From: CANHVK01 sp046304235
GTDB lineage: Bacteria; Bacteroidota; Bacteroidia; Flavobacteriales_D; Crocinitomicaceae
Assembly: GCA_046304235.1 (NCBI GenBank)
Contig: JBKCEW010000107.1
Location: 1 to 16,706, forward strand
Reading direction: 5' to 3'
DNA length: 16,706 nucleotides
In this document: piece after piece, positions 1 through 5,900 of the stretch
Layout: each line of letters starts with the position of its first letter
Numbering within the stretch: position 1 is the first letter of the stretch
Made by a program: the position numbers and the translations under genes
The notes under the pieces: model-generated
The model's input: only the letters and a program-made list of their open reading frames with translations
Told to the model about the DNA's origin: nothing
The model's database searches: none

Positions 1-1
1 T

Positions 2-877
2 CTAAAAAATGAAAGAGAATATAAAGTGCGATTTTTAAGAGGTAATAATCTTGTAAAAATATCAATTTTAGACTCATTAAATCAAACGAAAGATTATTCA
101 ATTCAACCAAATTTTTCAAAAACATTAATATTTAATGTATGGAATTATGGTATTGGTTATTTTATAGACTACTTTTCACCAAAAAGATTCGGTTATCCAA
201 ATTATATCTATTTAAAAGAATCTAAATCAAATAAATATTACACCTTTCAAAAAACATATAAAAACGATCTTTTCATAGGATTTGGAATACCACTATTCAA
301 TAATTTCACAAGCAGCAACATTTTAAATCAATCAAAATCTACTGCAAATGCACTTGGAATAAGCCTATTTGTTGATTATTATTATTTGAAAAATTCATTT
401 TTATCTGTAAAAGTGGGGCAACAAAATGTATTATATGGTATTGAAGATTCTTATTATACATACTCTAATGAAATCAACAAAATGCTTTATCAAGCATATA
501 AAAAACAGATATTTAGCGACATTATAATTGATGCCTCAAGCACTTCGATATCAATTACTAATAATCATCAACTAAGAAAACTTCAATTAAATTATGGTTT
601 AGGATTAACAAGTTATAATTATACAAGGTATTTAGAACTTGATTTCACACCAACAACTAGTAAGTTCCTATATCATGAGAATCAAATAAACATTGATTTA
701 ATTTTTTCGACATACTATTTAATTGGAAAACATGCCAATATTGGAGTTATATACAGACCCTCCTTTTTTTCCTTAACCAATAACTCAAACCAGGTTATGA
801 ATAATTTTTTCGGTATTGACTTGATGTTTAGATTTAAAAAACACAAAAAATTTAATTTCACCAATGAAAGTAGATAA
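2..877 (+). CDS. Hypothetical beta-barrel-like protein, 5'-truncated by window edge
   Basis: The reading frame has no stop back to base 2. The apparent GTG start at 26 is therefore probably internal, and the N-terminus lies outside the window. About 291 residues are visible, ending at TAA 875-877. The protein is rich in Tyr, Asn, Phe and Ser and shows many short alternating hydrophobic/polar stretches. It ends with an amphipathic strand (GIDLMFRF) followed by a short basic tail. This looks like an outer-membrane beta-barrel or surface protein of Bacteroidota, but I recognise no family and no catalytic motif. Base composition looks even more AT-rich than the neighbours, as is common for fast-evolving surface genes. 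The stop lies 14 bp inside the next gene, so the two are probably co-transcribed. The barrel assignment is inference only. Confidence 0.6.
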   Translation, partial: LKNEREYKVRFLRGNNLVKISILDSLNQTKDYSIQPNFSKTLIFNVWNYGIGYFIDYFSPKRFGYPNYIYLKESKSNKYYTFQKTYKNDLFIGFGIPLFNNFTSSNILNQSKSTANALGISLFVDYYYLKNSFLSVKVGQQNVLYGIEDSYYTYSNEINKMLYQAYKKQIFSDIIIDASSTSISITNNHQLRKLQLNYGLGLTSYNYTRYLELDFTPTTSKFLYHENQINIDLIFSTYYLIGKHANIGVIYRPSFFSLTNNSNQVMNNFFGIDLMFRFKKHKKFNFTNESR

Positions 878-1229
878 CAAAACGCACAAAATATTTTCAA
901 TGACTTTCGCTTATGTATACCCTTTTTATATTGCTAAAGTCGAAAGAAAGGGGAAAACAAAACAAGAAGTTAATGAAATTATAACTTGGCTAACAGGATA
1001 TTCTGAAAATGAAATCGCTACGATATTAAAAAGTGAAATTACCTTCGAAACTTTCTTTAAAGATGCGCCCAAACTAAATCCAAATACGTCATTAATCAAA
1101 GGAGTAATTTGCGGTCATCGCGTTGAGGATATCGAAGATCCACTTATGCAAAAAATCCGCTATTTAGATAAATTGATTGATGAGTTAGCAAAAGGAAAAG
1201 CTATGGAGAAAATATTGAGAAAAGAATAA
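864..1229 (+). CDS. DUF2200 domain-containing protein
   Basis: A 121-residue protein that is full length for DUF2200, a small single-domain family of unknown function found across bacteria. Recognisable family segments, in order, are: H-K-I-F-x-M-T-F-A-x-V-Y-P near residues 8-20, the WLTGYS segment near 43-48, FETFF near 62-66, LIKGVICGHRVE near 77-88, and IEDPLMQKIRYLDKLIDELAKGKAMEKILRK at the C-terminus. The protein is soluble, with no signal peptide or membrane segment. The ATG at 864 fits the usual family N-terminus and lies inside the last codons of the upstream gene (14 bp overlap), which suggests translational coupling. A bidirectional terminator follows at once. The family assignment is secure; the biochemical role is unknown. 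Confidence 0.9.
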   Translation: MKVDNKTHKIFSMTFAYVYPFYIAKVERKGKTKQEVNEIITWLTGYSENEIATILKSEITFETFFKDAPKLNPNTSLIKGVICGHRVEDIEDPLMQKIRYLDKLIDELAKGKAMEKILRKE

Positions 1230-1240
1230 TTTTTATTAAA

Positions 1241-1279
1241 AAAAATGTCATATTTCGACAAGCTCAATATGACATTTTT
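1241..1279. terminator. Bidirectional Rho-independent terminator
   Basis: A perfect 14-bp inverted repeat (AAAAATGTCATATT at 1241-1254, complement at 1266-1279) encloses an 11-nt loop. The stem ends in A5 on one side and T5 on the other, so it can terminate in both directions. It lies between the convergent DUF2200 gene (stop at 1229) and the SDR gene (stop at 1287). Confidence 0.85.
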
Positions 1280-1286
1280 CATTTAA

Positions 1287-1946
1287 TTATTTGACAATTT
1301 CATTGATATCTTTATTCTCTATATATTCAGAAGGATAATCGATAGAAGCCACCTTAATCATTGATTTACCCAATTTCGTGGTGGTGGTTACATTTTTACT
1401 CAATCGAAATAGAGGAAAAAACGGTCTTAATATCACATAGAAAAATTGATATAAAAACGTCCTAGATTTGATTCCTTTTTCAGGCAAAATCATTCCGGGT
1501 CTAAACATATAACTTTTCTTAAATCCTTTGTTAAGAATGTAATTTTCGGTTTTACCTTTTACTCTAGCCCACATTACTTTTCCTTTTTCTGAAGTATCAG
1601 TTCCGACACCTGAAACATAGGTTACCACCATACTAGGATTTACTTCAAACATAACATCCATTAATACTTTTGTTACATAATAAGTAACTTTAGAAAAAAC
1701 CGCTTCTGATTGACCAACAGATGAAATACCCATACAGTGAAAACAGGCATCAGGTGTTATATCTTGAAAATCAGCTATGGTTAACTTCTCAAAATCTGAA
1801 ATCAGGATTTCGATAATTTTAGCATGTTGGAATTCGATTGATTTTCTGCTCAATAGATACACTTTTTCTACAGCATTATCCTCTAAACATTCCAACAAAA
1901 CGGATCGACCAACCATTCCTGTTGCACCTGTAATCAATACTTTCAT
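1287..1946 (-). CDS. Atypical SDR / NAD(P)H-binding protein
   Basis: A 219-residue Rossmann-fold protein of the NAD-dependent epimerase / atypical short-chain dehydrogenase group. The N-terminus is a clean dinucleotide-binding fold: beta strand KVLIT then G7-A-T-G-M-V-G13. The acidic/basic end of beta2 is LLSRKS near 31-36, and the NAG-like segment is H-C-M-G near 70-73. The place where classical SDRs carry Y-x-x-x-K reads W126-A-R-V-K130; Lys is kept but Tyr is replaced by Trp. I recall the same MWARVKGKTEN wording in other members of this family, so this is probably a family trait and not a defect. The substrate is unknown, and it may act as an NADP-binding sensor or reductase. The ATG at 1944-1946 gives an immediate KVLITGATG start. 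It is monocistronic, between a terminator and a divergent promoter region. Confidence 0.85.
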   Translation of the reverse strand: MKVLITGATGMVGRSVLLECLEDNAVEKVYLLSRKSIEFQHAKIIEILISDFEKLTIADFQDITPDACFHCMGISSVGQSEAVFSKVTYYVTKVLMDVMFEVNPSMVVTYVSGVGTDTSEKGKVMWARVKGKTENYILNKGFKKSYMFRPGMILPEKGIKSRTFLYQFFYVILRPFFPLFRLSKNVTTTTKLGKSMIKVASIDYPSEYIENKDINEIVK

Positions 1947-1987
1947 CTATATATGGATTATTTAAAGATTATTAAAATCTAACAAAT

Positions 1988-1995
1988 CAAATTTA
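1988..1995 (-). promoter_or_regulatory. Bacteroidota -7 element for the SDR gene
   Basis: On the minus strand this reads TAAATTTG, an exact match to the Bacteroidota consensus TAnnTTTG. It lies about 42 bp upstream of the SDR start codon. I see no clear -33 TTG at the right spacing, so the call rests on the -7 box and its intergenic position. Confidence 0.4.
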
Positions 1996-2031
1996 AGATT
2001 ATATTCGTTTAAAAAAGAAAAACCAAAATAA

Positions 2032-2039
2032 TAACTTTG
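2032..2039 (+). promoter_or_regulatory. Bacteroidota -7 element for the DUF3999-like gene
   Basis: TAACTTTG matches TAnnTTTG exactly, 26 bp before the TTG start at 2066, and implies a leader of roughly 20 nt. Together with the minus-strand box at 1988-1995 it forms a divergent promoter pair. No convincing -33 element is visible. Confidence 0.45.
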
Positions 2040-2065
2040 AATCAATCATTTTAGTTTTAAGAAAT

Positions 2066-3280
2066 TTGTTTAATCTAGTTTTAATTTTTCTACTATTTTC
2101 TCCATTCCTATCTTTTGCTCAAAACTTTAGATTCAAAAAAGATATCCCAAAAAATGTAAAAGGTTGGAATGAAATCGTGTTGGATGCGGACATTTACAAA
2201 CACGCTTCAAAAGACTTGAGCGACCTTCGAATTTTGGGAATAAATGCAAAAGGAGATACCATTGAGGCTCCTTACATTTTAAAAAATTATTCAGACGAAG
2301 AGGATATTTCGACTATTACCTGCAAACCGTATAATAAGTTAAATAACGGAACAGGTTTTTATGCTTCGTTTAAAGTTCCGAACAAGGCATTTATATCTTC
2401 TTGTAAACTCTTATTTGCAAACATTAACTACGATTGGTTAATTCAATTAGAAGGGAGTACTGATGAAACTAACTGGCATACTATCACTGAAAATCAACGC
2501 ATAATAAACATTGATAACGAAACCATTGAATTTGACCATAGCATACTAGAATTCGAACCTACCAACTATAGTTATTACCGCATTTGGGTAAAAAATCCAA
2601 CAGAAAAAGTCACCCTCGAATCAGTGACGATAACTACCTCCACACCTACTCCAATCACAAAACCAACGTATAAAATCTCGCCAAAATTTAAGGTTGAAAA
2701 TAAAAATAAAACCACTTATATTGAAATCAAACTCCCCGCTCCAGTTCCTATTCATTCGTTTTCAATAAAATTCAACGAAAACATAGATTTCTATCGACCA
2801 GCAACTATCTCTTATGGTAGTATTGACTCCAACAAAACAGATGACGGATTTACAGAACGATTTGAAAATGAAACATCCACTATCTTTACCTCCACTGATA
2901 AGAATTCAATTATTTTAGGTCCTTCTATTACAGACCATATAGTAATCGCTATTGAAAATGGGGATAATATGCCTCTTGAAATTGGTTCAATCGAATTAAA
3001 TGCCCTCAACTACAAATTAATTACACGTATTTCAAAATCTGCTAATTACGCTCTTTACTACGGGAATAATGAATTGTATTTCCCTCAATACGATATCGTT
3101 CAATTTGAAGAAACAATTCCTACGAACCTAAAAGAAATCACCTTATCCGATGAAGAATCCATCGAGCCACAACAACCTTTAGTATCCAACAAACCGATTT
3201 CAAAAGTTTGGTTATGGGTAATTATGTTCGTTTTGATTGGTGTAATGTTTTTCTTTTCAGTTAAGATGTTGAAGAAATAA
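2066..3280 (+). CDS. DUF3999-like exported protein with C-terminal membrane anchor
   Basis: A 404-residue envelope protein. Residues 1-18 form a signal peptide (hydrophobic core VLIFLLFSPFLSFAQ, cleavage near A-Q). A large beta-rich extracytoplasmic region follows, then a transmembrane helix near 379-399 and a short LKK tail. The first part (RFKKDIP... W-x-E-I-V-L-D, SKDLSDLRILG, G-D-x-I-E-A-P-Y) resembles the start of DUF3999, whose members pair a carbohydrate-binding-like beta domain with a C-terminal helix. The start is unusual. No ATG lies upstream in frame before the promoter-like box, and the best start is TTG at 2066, which leaves no Lys/Arg in the n-region. An in-frame LRN segment just upstream would supply a charge if translation began at a rarer codon. 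DUF3999 genes are often next to DUF2339 membrane proteins; none is visible here. The family call is moderate and the function unknown. Confidence 0.7.
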   Translation: MFNLVLIFLLFSPFLSFAQNFRFKKDIPKNVKGWNEIVLDADIYKHASKDLSDLRILGINAKGDTIEAPYILKNYSDEEDISTITCKPYNKLNNGTGFYASFKVPNKAFISSCKLLFANINYDWLIQLEGSTDETNWHTITENQRIINIDNETIEFDHSILEFEPTNYSYYRIWVKNPTEKVTLESVTITTSTPTPITKPTYKISPKFKVENKNKTTYIEIKLPAPVPIHSFSIKFNENIDFYRPATISYGSIDSNKTDDGFTERFENETSTIFTSTDKNSIILGPSITDHIVIAIENGDNMPLEIGSIELNALNYKLITRISKSANYALYYGNNELYFPQYDIVQFEETIPTNLKEITLSDEESIEPQQPLVSNKPISKVWLWVIMFVLIGVMFFFSVKMLKK

Positions 3281-3318
3281 AAAAAAATTAATTTTAAATT
3301 ATCGATAAGTTTTCATTT

Positions 3319-3849
3319 ATGATTTGCGAAGAGATAAAAATCAGCCCATTAAAAGAAAGAATATTTCTACCAAATATACTTTTTGTATTAGCAATAATTA
3401 TTATAACCTTAATATCCATAGGTTTGAACCTGTCTTTTCTAGCCTATTTTCCATTGATATTTATTTTAATCACTAATTGGTATTTTTTATTTTTAGTACC
3501 CAACATTAACTTTATTTACAAAGTTGAAATAGACGAAAATGGATTTACCTTATGTGGGATAAAATACAATAAACCATTTGTTGTACATTCCCCTTTTAGC
3601 AATTTTTGTTTTGAAATTCAGTTGATTGAAAAAAGAAATAGTCGATACGGAATTCTATTAGAGGGGTTTTATCTTATTTTTAATGTAAATGATAAAACTT
3701 TGAGAATTAATACCTCTAAACACTGGACACACCAACAAACATATTCAATTTGTAAAGAATTCAACAAGCAACGAGAAAAACAATCCTTCTTTATCGATGG
3801 AATTTCGTATCTAAAAGACATTGAAAAATTAGCTAAAGCAAATACGTAA
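3319..3849 (+). CDS. Hypothetical membrane protein with two N-terminal helices
   Basis: A 176-residue protein. Two hydrophobic segments near residues 18-37 and 40-61 form a helical hairpin. They are followed by a beta-rich C-terminal region (KVEIDENGFTLCG..., FYLIFNVNDKTLRINTS) and a short helical tail. The layout resembles small bacterial membrane proteins with a PH-like or YcxB-like cytoplasmic domain, but I do not recognise the family. The ATG at 3319 begins 38 bp after the DUF3999-like stop on the same strand, so the two could be co-transcribed; no strong terminator lies between them. A weak AT-rich hairpin overlaps the stop codon. The gene is almost certainly real, given its length and clean membrane topology, but its role is not inferable. 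Confidence 0.7.
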   Translation: MICEEIKISPLKERIFLPNILFVLAIIIITLISIGLNLSFLAYFPLIFILITNWYFLFLVPNINFIYKVEIDENGFTLCGIKYNKPFVVHSPFSNFCFEIQLIEKRNSRYGILLEGFYLIFNVNDKTLRINTSKHWTHQQTYSICKEFNKQREKQSFFIDGISYLKDIEKLAKANT

Positions 3850-3876
3850 ATGAAAAGAGTTGTCGATTTCATTTTT
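3848..3876 (+). terminator. Weak AT-rich terminator-like hairpin
   Basis: AAATGAAA (3848-3855) pairs with TTTCATTT (3867-3874) around an 11-nt loop and runs into a short T tract ending at 3876. It overlaps the stop codon of the two-helix membrane protein. The stem has only two G-C pairs, so termination would be weak. Confidence 0.4.
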
Positions 3877-3942
3877 TGAAATATATCAAAAATTTCCTTT
3901 GTAAATACCTCGATCTTTGGTTTATAATTAAAACAAGAAAAA

Positions 3943-4101
3943 ATGAAAAGGTCAATATTTAAACAAGCAATACAGGTTACAGCAGCAATGGTAATACTTT
4001 ATGTTTTTGGGCATATGTTATTCGAAATCGCTGAAACAGGATGGAAAATGTGTATCAATAGTGTCTATGAAATACCTAGCATGATTTCTTTATTTAACTA
4101 A
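3943..4101 (+). CDS. Small (52 aa) membrane protein candidate
   Basis: An ATG-to-TAA frame of 53 codons. It starts after an A-rich leader (AAAACAAGAAAAA), which is typical for translated Bacteroidota genes. The product begins with a basic stretch (MKRSIFKQ), then a hydrophobic run of about 20 residues (VTAAMVILYVFGHMLFEIA), and ends with a polar tail containing one Cys. It would be a single-pass inner-membrane microprotein with N-in topology by the positive-inside rule. Its TAA at 4099-4101 lies one base from the stop codon of the convergent DUF2490 gene, with no terminator between, so the transcripts probably overlap. I recognise no family. The support is the A-rich leader, the basic N-terminus and the helix, together with its fit into the gap; there is no homology evidence. 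Confidence 0.5.
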   Translation: MKRSIFKQAIQVTAAMVILYVFGHMLFEIAETGWKMCINSVYEIPSMISLFN

Positions 4102-4102
4102 A

Positions 4103-4813
4103 TTAACGAATTGTATAGGTTAAATAAGCAAGTATATTTCGTTCATTCCATTGCGATTCATAAAATGTACTTTGTCGAAAGGCTGACATGAAACCTAATT
4201 CGATTTTCAATGATTTTGAAATTTTACACTCTAACATTGCTACTGTTCTTAATTGGTCAAAAATATTATTTTCAAAACCACTTGGACAATGCAGAAATGA
4301 TTCGCCATAGAACACAAACCTCATCTTTTCATAAGGTTGATAAGTAAGACCAATTCGATACCTAGTACGAAACAAAAAGTTATTGTTAAACATTCTCAAT
4401 TCAATTGCTGGTCTAACAATAAACTTCACCTTAGTTGTTAAATTAGGAGTCCATAAATAAGCAATAGCAAAACGTTTTTCAGAACGAATATTCGCCTGTT
4501 CATCTTTCTGCTCAACAATTAATGGATGAGAAGAAAAATATGAAAATGGTGAAATCGATAACTTATTATTCTTATTAATTTGATAATGAATCCAAATACG
4601 ATAACTATTTAACATTGATTTATCTAATGGATTATTGTTTTCAAAACCATTTTGACGTCGATGCTGAAACTCGTTATCAAGATAAACTTTATGATGATAC
4701 AAAGACAAACGTAAAGTAGATCTTAACCAAGCATTTGTGTGCTCTTGAGAATAGATTGGTTGTAAATGAACAAAACCAATTAACAACCATTTTGCTATTA
4801 ACTTGAAGTTCAT
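4103..4813 (-). CDS. DUF2490 outer-membrane beta-barrel protein
   Basis: A 236-residue protein with an N-terminal signal peptide (residues 1-22, basic start, hydrophobic core, cleavage near IYSQ). The DUF2490 pattern follows: an early aromatic strand (N-A-W-L-R-S-T), F-Q-H-R-R-Q near 46-50, and repeated amphipathic strands. Typical strands are SYRIWIHYQI, RFAIAYLWTPN, KFIVRPAIELRMF and RTRYRIGLTY. The protein closes with ILAYLTYTIR, ending on an aromatic/basic strand as barrels do. DUF2490 proteins are small predicted outer-membrane barrels common in Bacteroidota, with no established substrate. The gene begins 21 bp after the DUF6691 permease half on the same strand with no terminator between, so it is likely the last gene of the sulfur cassette. 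A role in outer-membrane passage or sensing of sulfur compounds is inference from position only. Confidence 0.82.
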   Translation of the reverse strand: MNFKLIAKWLLIGFVHLQPIYSQEHTNAWLRSTLRLSLYHHKVYLDNEFQHRRQNGFENNNPLDKSMLNSYRIWIHYQINKNNKLSISPFSYFSSHPLIVEQKDEQANIRSEKRFAIAYLWTPNLTTKVKFIVRPAIELRMFNNNFLFRTRYRIGLTYQPYEKMRFVFYGESFLHCPSGFENNIFDQLRTVAMLECKISKSLKIELGFMSAFRQSTFYESQWNERNILAYLTYTIR

Positions 4814-4834
4814 TAAAAATCGAAAATGATTGTT

Positions 4835-5314
4835 TTAATGTGGTAATTTATCTTTAAAGTATCCATAAAACCAAGTTCCAACAATTGCACTAAAAAGGGT
4901 AACCACAACTACTGTAACACCAGTACCTATTTGAGCATATAGAGGTCCAGGACAAGCTCCTGTTAAAGCCCAACCCATACCAAATAAAAGGCCACCATAA
5001 ATATTTCCTTTATTAAATACTTTAGGTGTTATTTTAATTGGTTCTCCATAAATCGTTTTAATATTAAACTTTTTAATTACAAAAACAGATATCATGCCAA
5101 CAACCACAGCACTCCCAATAACTCCATACATGTGAAATGATTCAAATCGAAACATTTCCTGAATTCTAAACCAACTTATTATTTCTGCTTTTACAAAAAC
5201 AATACCGAATAAAATTCCAACTAATGCATACTTTAAATTATAAAACCACTTATGCTTTAATTTGCTTTCATTTAAAAAGATAGAATCTGACTTTTTCACA
5301 TCTTGTTTTTCCAT
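4835..5314 (-). CDS. DUF6691 / YeeE-YedE family sulfur transporter half
   Basis: A 159-residue inner-membrane protein with about four transmembrane segments (near 28-44, 63-81, 104-120 and 131-152). The conserved YeeE/YedE signature is GMGWALTGACPGP (residues 112-124) with Cys121. This cysteine-containing loop is the type that relays thiosulfate or related sulfur species in YeeE-family channels (established for the YeeE/TsuA family). The product is about half the size of a full-length YeeE and would assemble with the neighbouring half encoded 9 bp upstream. A hydrophilic basic N-terminal tail of about 25 residues precedes the first helix. The pairing of a YeeE half with a DUF6691 half beside an MBL/rhodanese enzyme recurs in Bacteroidota and Proteobacteria. 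The exact substrate (thiosulfate, sulfide or polysulfide) is not readable from sequence. Confidence 0.85.
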   Translation of the reverse strand: MEKQDVKKSDSIFLNESKLKHKWFYNLKYALVGILFGIVFVKAEIISWFRIQEMFRFESFHMYGVIGSAVVVGMISVFVIKKFNIKTIYGEPIKITPKVFNKGNIYGGLLFGMGWALTGACPGPLYAQIGTGVTVVVVTLFSAIVGTWFYGYFKDKLPH

Positions 5315-5323
5315 AATGTATTA

Positions 5324-5887
5324 TTAAAGTGCTAATAAATAAGGTAAAATAAAATTAGCTGTGATAATTCCACCAGCCATAAAACAACAAGTTGCAACCA
5401 AAGAAGGCCATTGTAAACTTGATAATCCTAAAATAGAATGACCACTTGTACAACCTCCCGCATATCGTGTTCCAAATCCGACTAAAAATCCACCTACTAC
5501 CATAAAAATAAATCCTCGTATGGTGAGAAGACTTTTCCAACTCACTAGATCTACTGGTAGTAAATTATTAAAATTTGTAATTCCATGTTTCGCTAAATCT
5601 GCTGCTAAATGAGGATGTACTTGCACAGGTTTAGGATTACCTAATAACTGCATAGCAATGATACCACCTACAAATATCCCGAAAACAAAAAATAAATTCC
5701 ATATTTCTTTTTTCCAATCGTATTCAAAAAAAGGAACTTTAGCAGGCATACAAGCAGCACATATATGTCTTAATGATGAACTGACACCAAAATTTTTATT
5801 ACCTAAAATCAATAATACAGGAACAGTTAACCCAATTAAAGGACCAGCAACATACCATGGCCAAGGTTGTTTTAATAATTCTAACAT
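5324..5887 (-). CDS. YeeE/YedE family permease half (sulfur compound import)
   Basis: A 187-residue integral membrane protein with about five hydrophobic segments. Key motifs are H-I-C43-A-A-C46-M-P in the first half, and G-G-C146-T-S-G-H150 followed by SILG-L-S-S-L in the second. The latter is the hallmark Gly-Cys-x-x-Gly-His loop of YeeE/YedE transporters, in which conserved Cys residues hand the sulfur substrate through the channel. A hydrophilic loop near 85-115 separates the two membrane blocks. The gene starts 13 bp after the persulfide dioxygenase/rhodanese fusion and is followed after 9 bp by the second permease half, so the three are almost certainly one transcription unit. It probably supplies extracellular thiosulfate or a similar compound to the fusion enzyme, or balances sulfane sulfur across the membrane. 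Confidence 0.87.
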   Translation of the reverse strand: MLELLKQPWPWYVAGPLIGLTVPVLLILGNKNFGVSSSLRHICAACMPAKVPFFEYDWKKEIWNLFFVFGIFVGGIIAMQLLGNPKPVQVHPHLAADLAKHGITNFNNLLPVDLVSWKSLLTIRGFIFMVVGGFLVGFGTRYAGGCTSGHSILGLSSLQWPSLVATCCFMAGGIITANFILPYLLAL

Positions 5888-5900
5888 ATTTAAAAATTAT

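Noticed and set aside
3912..3919. GATCTTTG as a -7 box for the 52-residue small gene
   Set aside because: The first base is wrong and the nearest upstream TTTG is only 10 bp away, so it is too weak to list as a promoter.
5355..5540. Second minus-strand frame inside the YeeE-type gene
   Set aside because: It is in a different frame of a gene with clear YeeE motifs, and the product is low-complexity and family-free.
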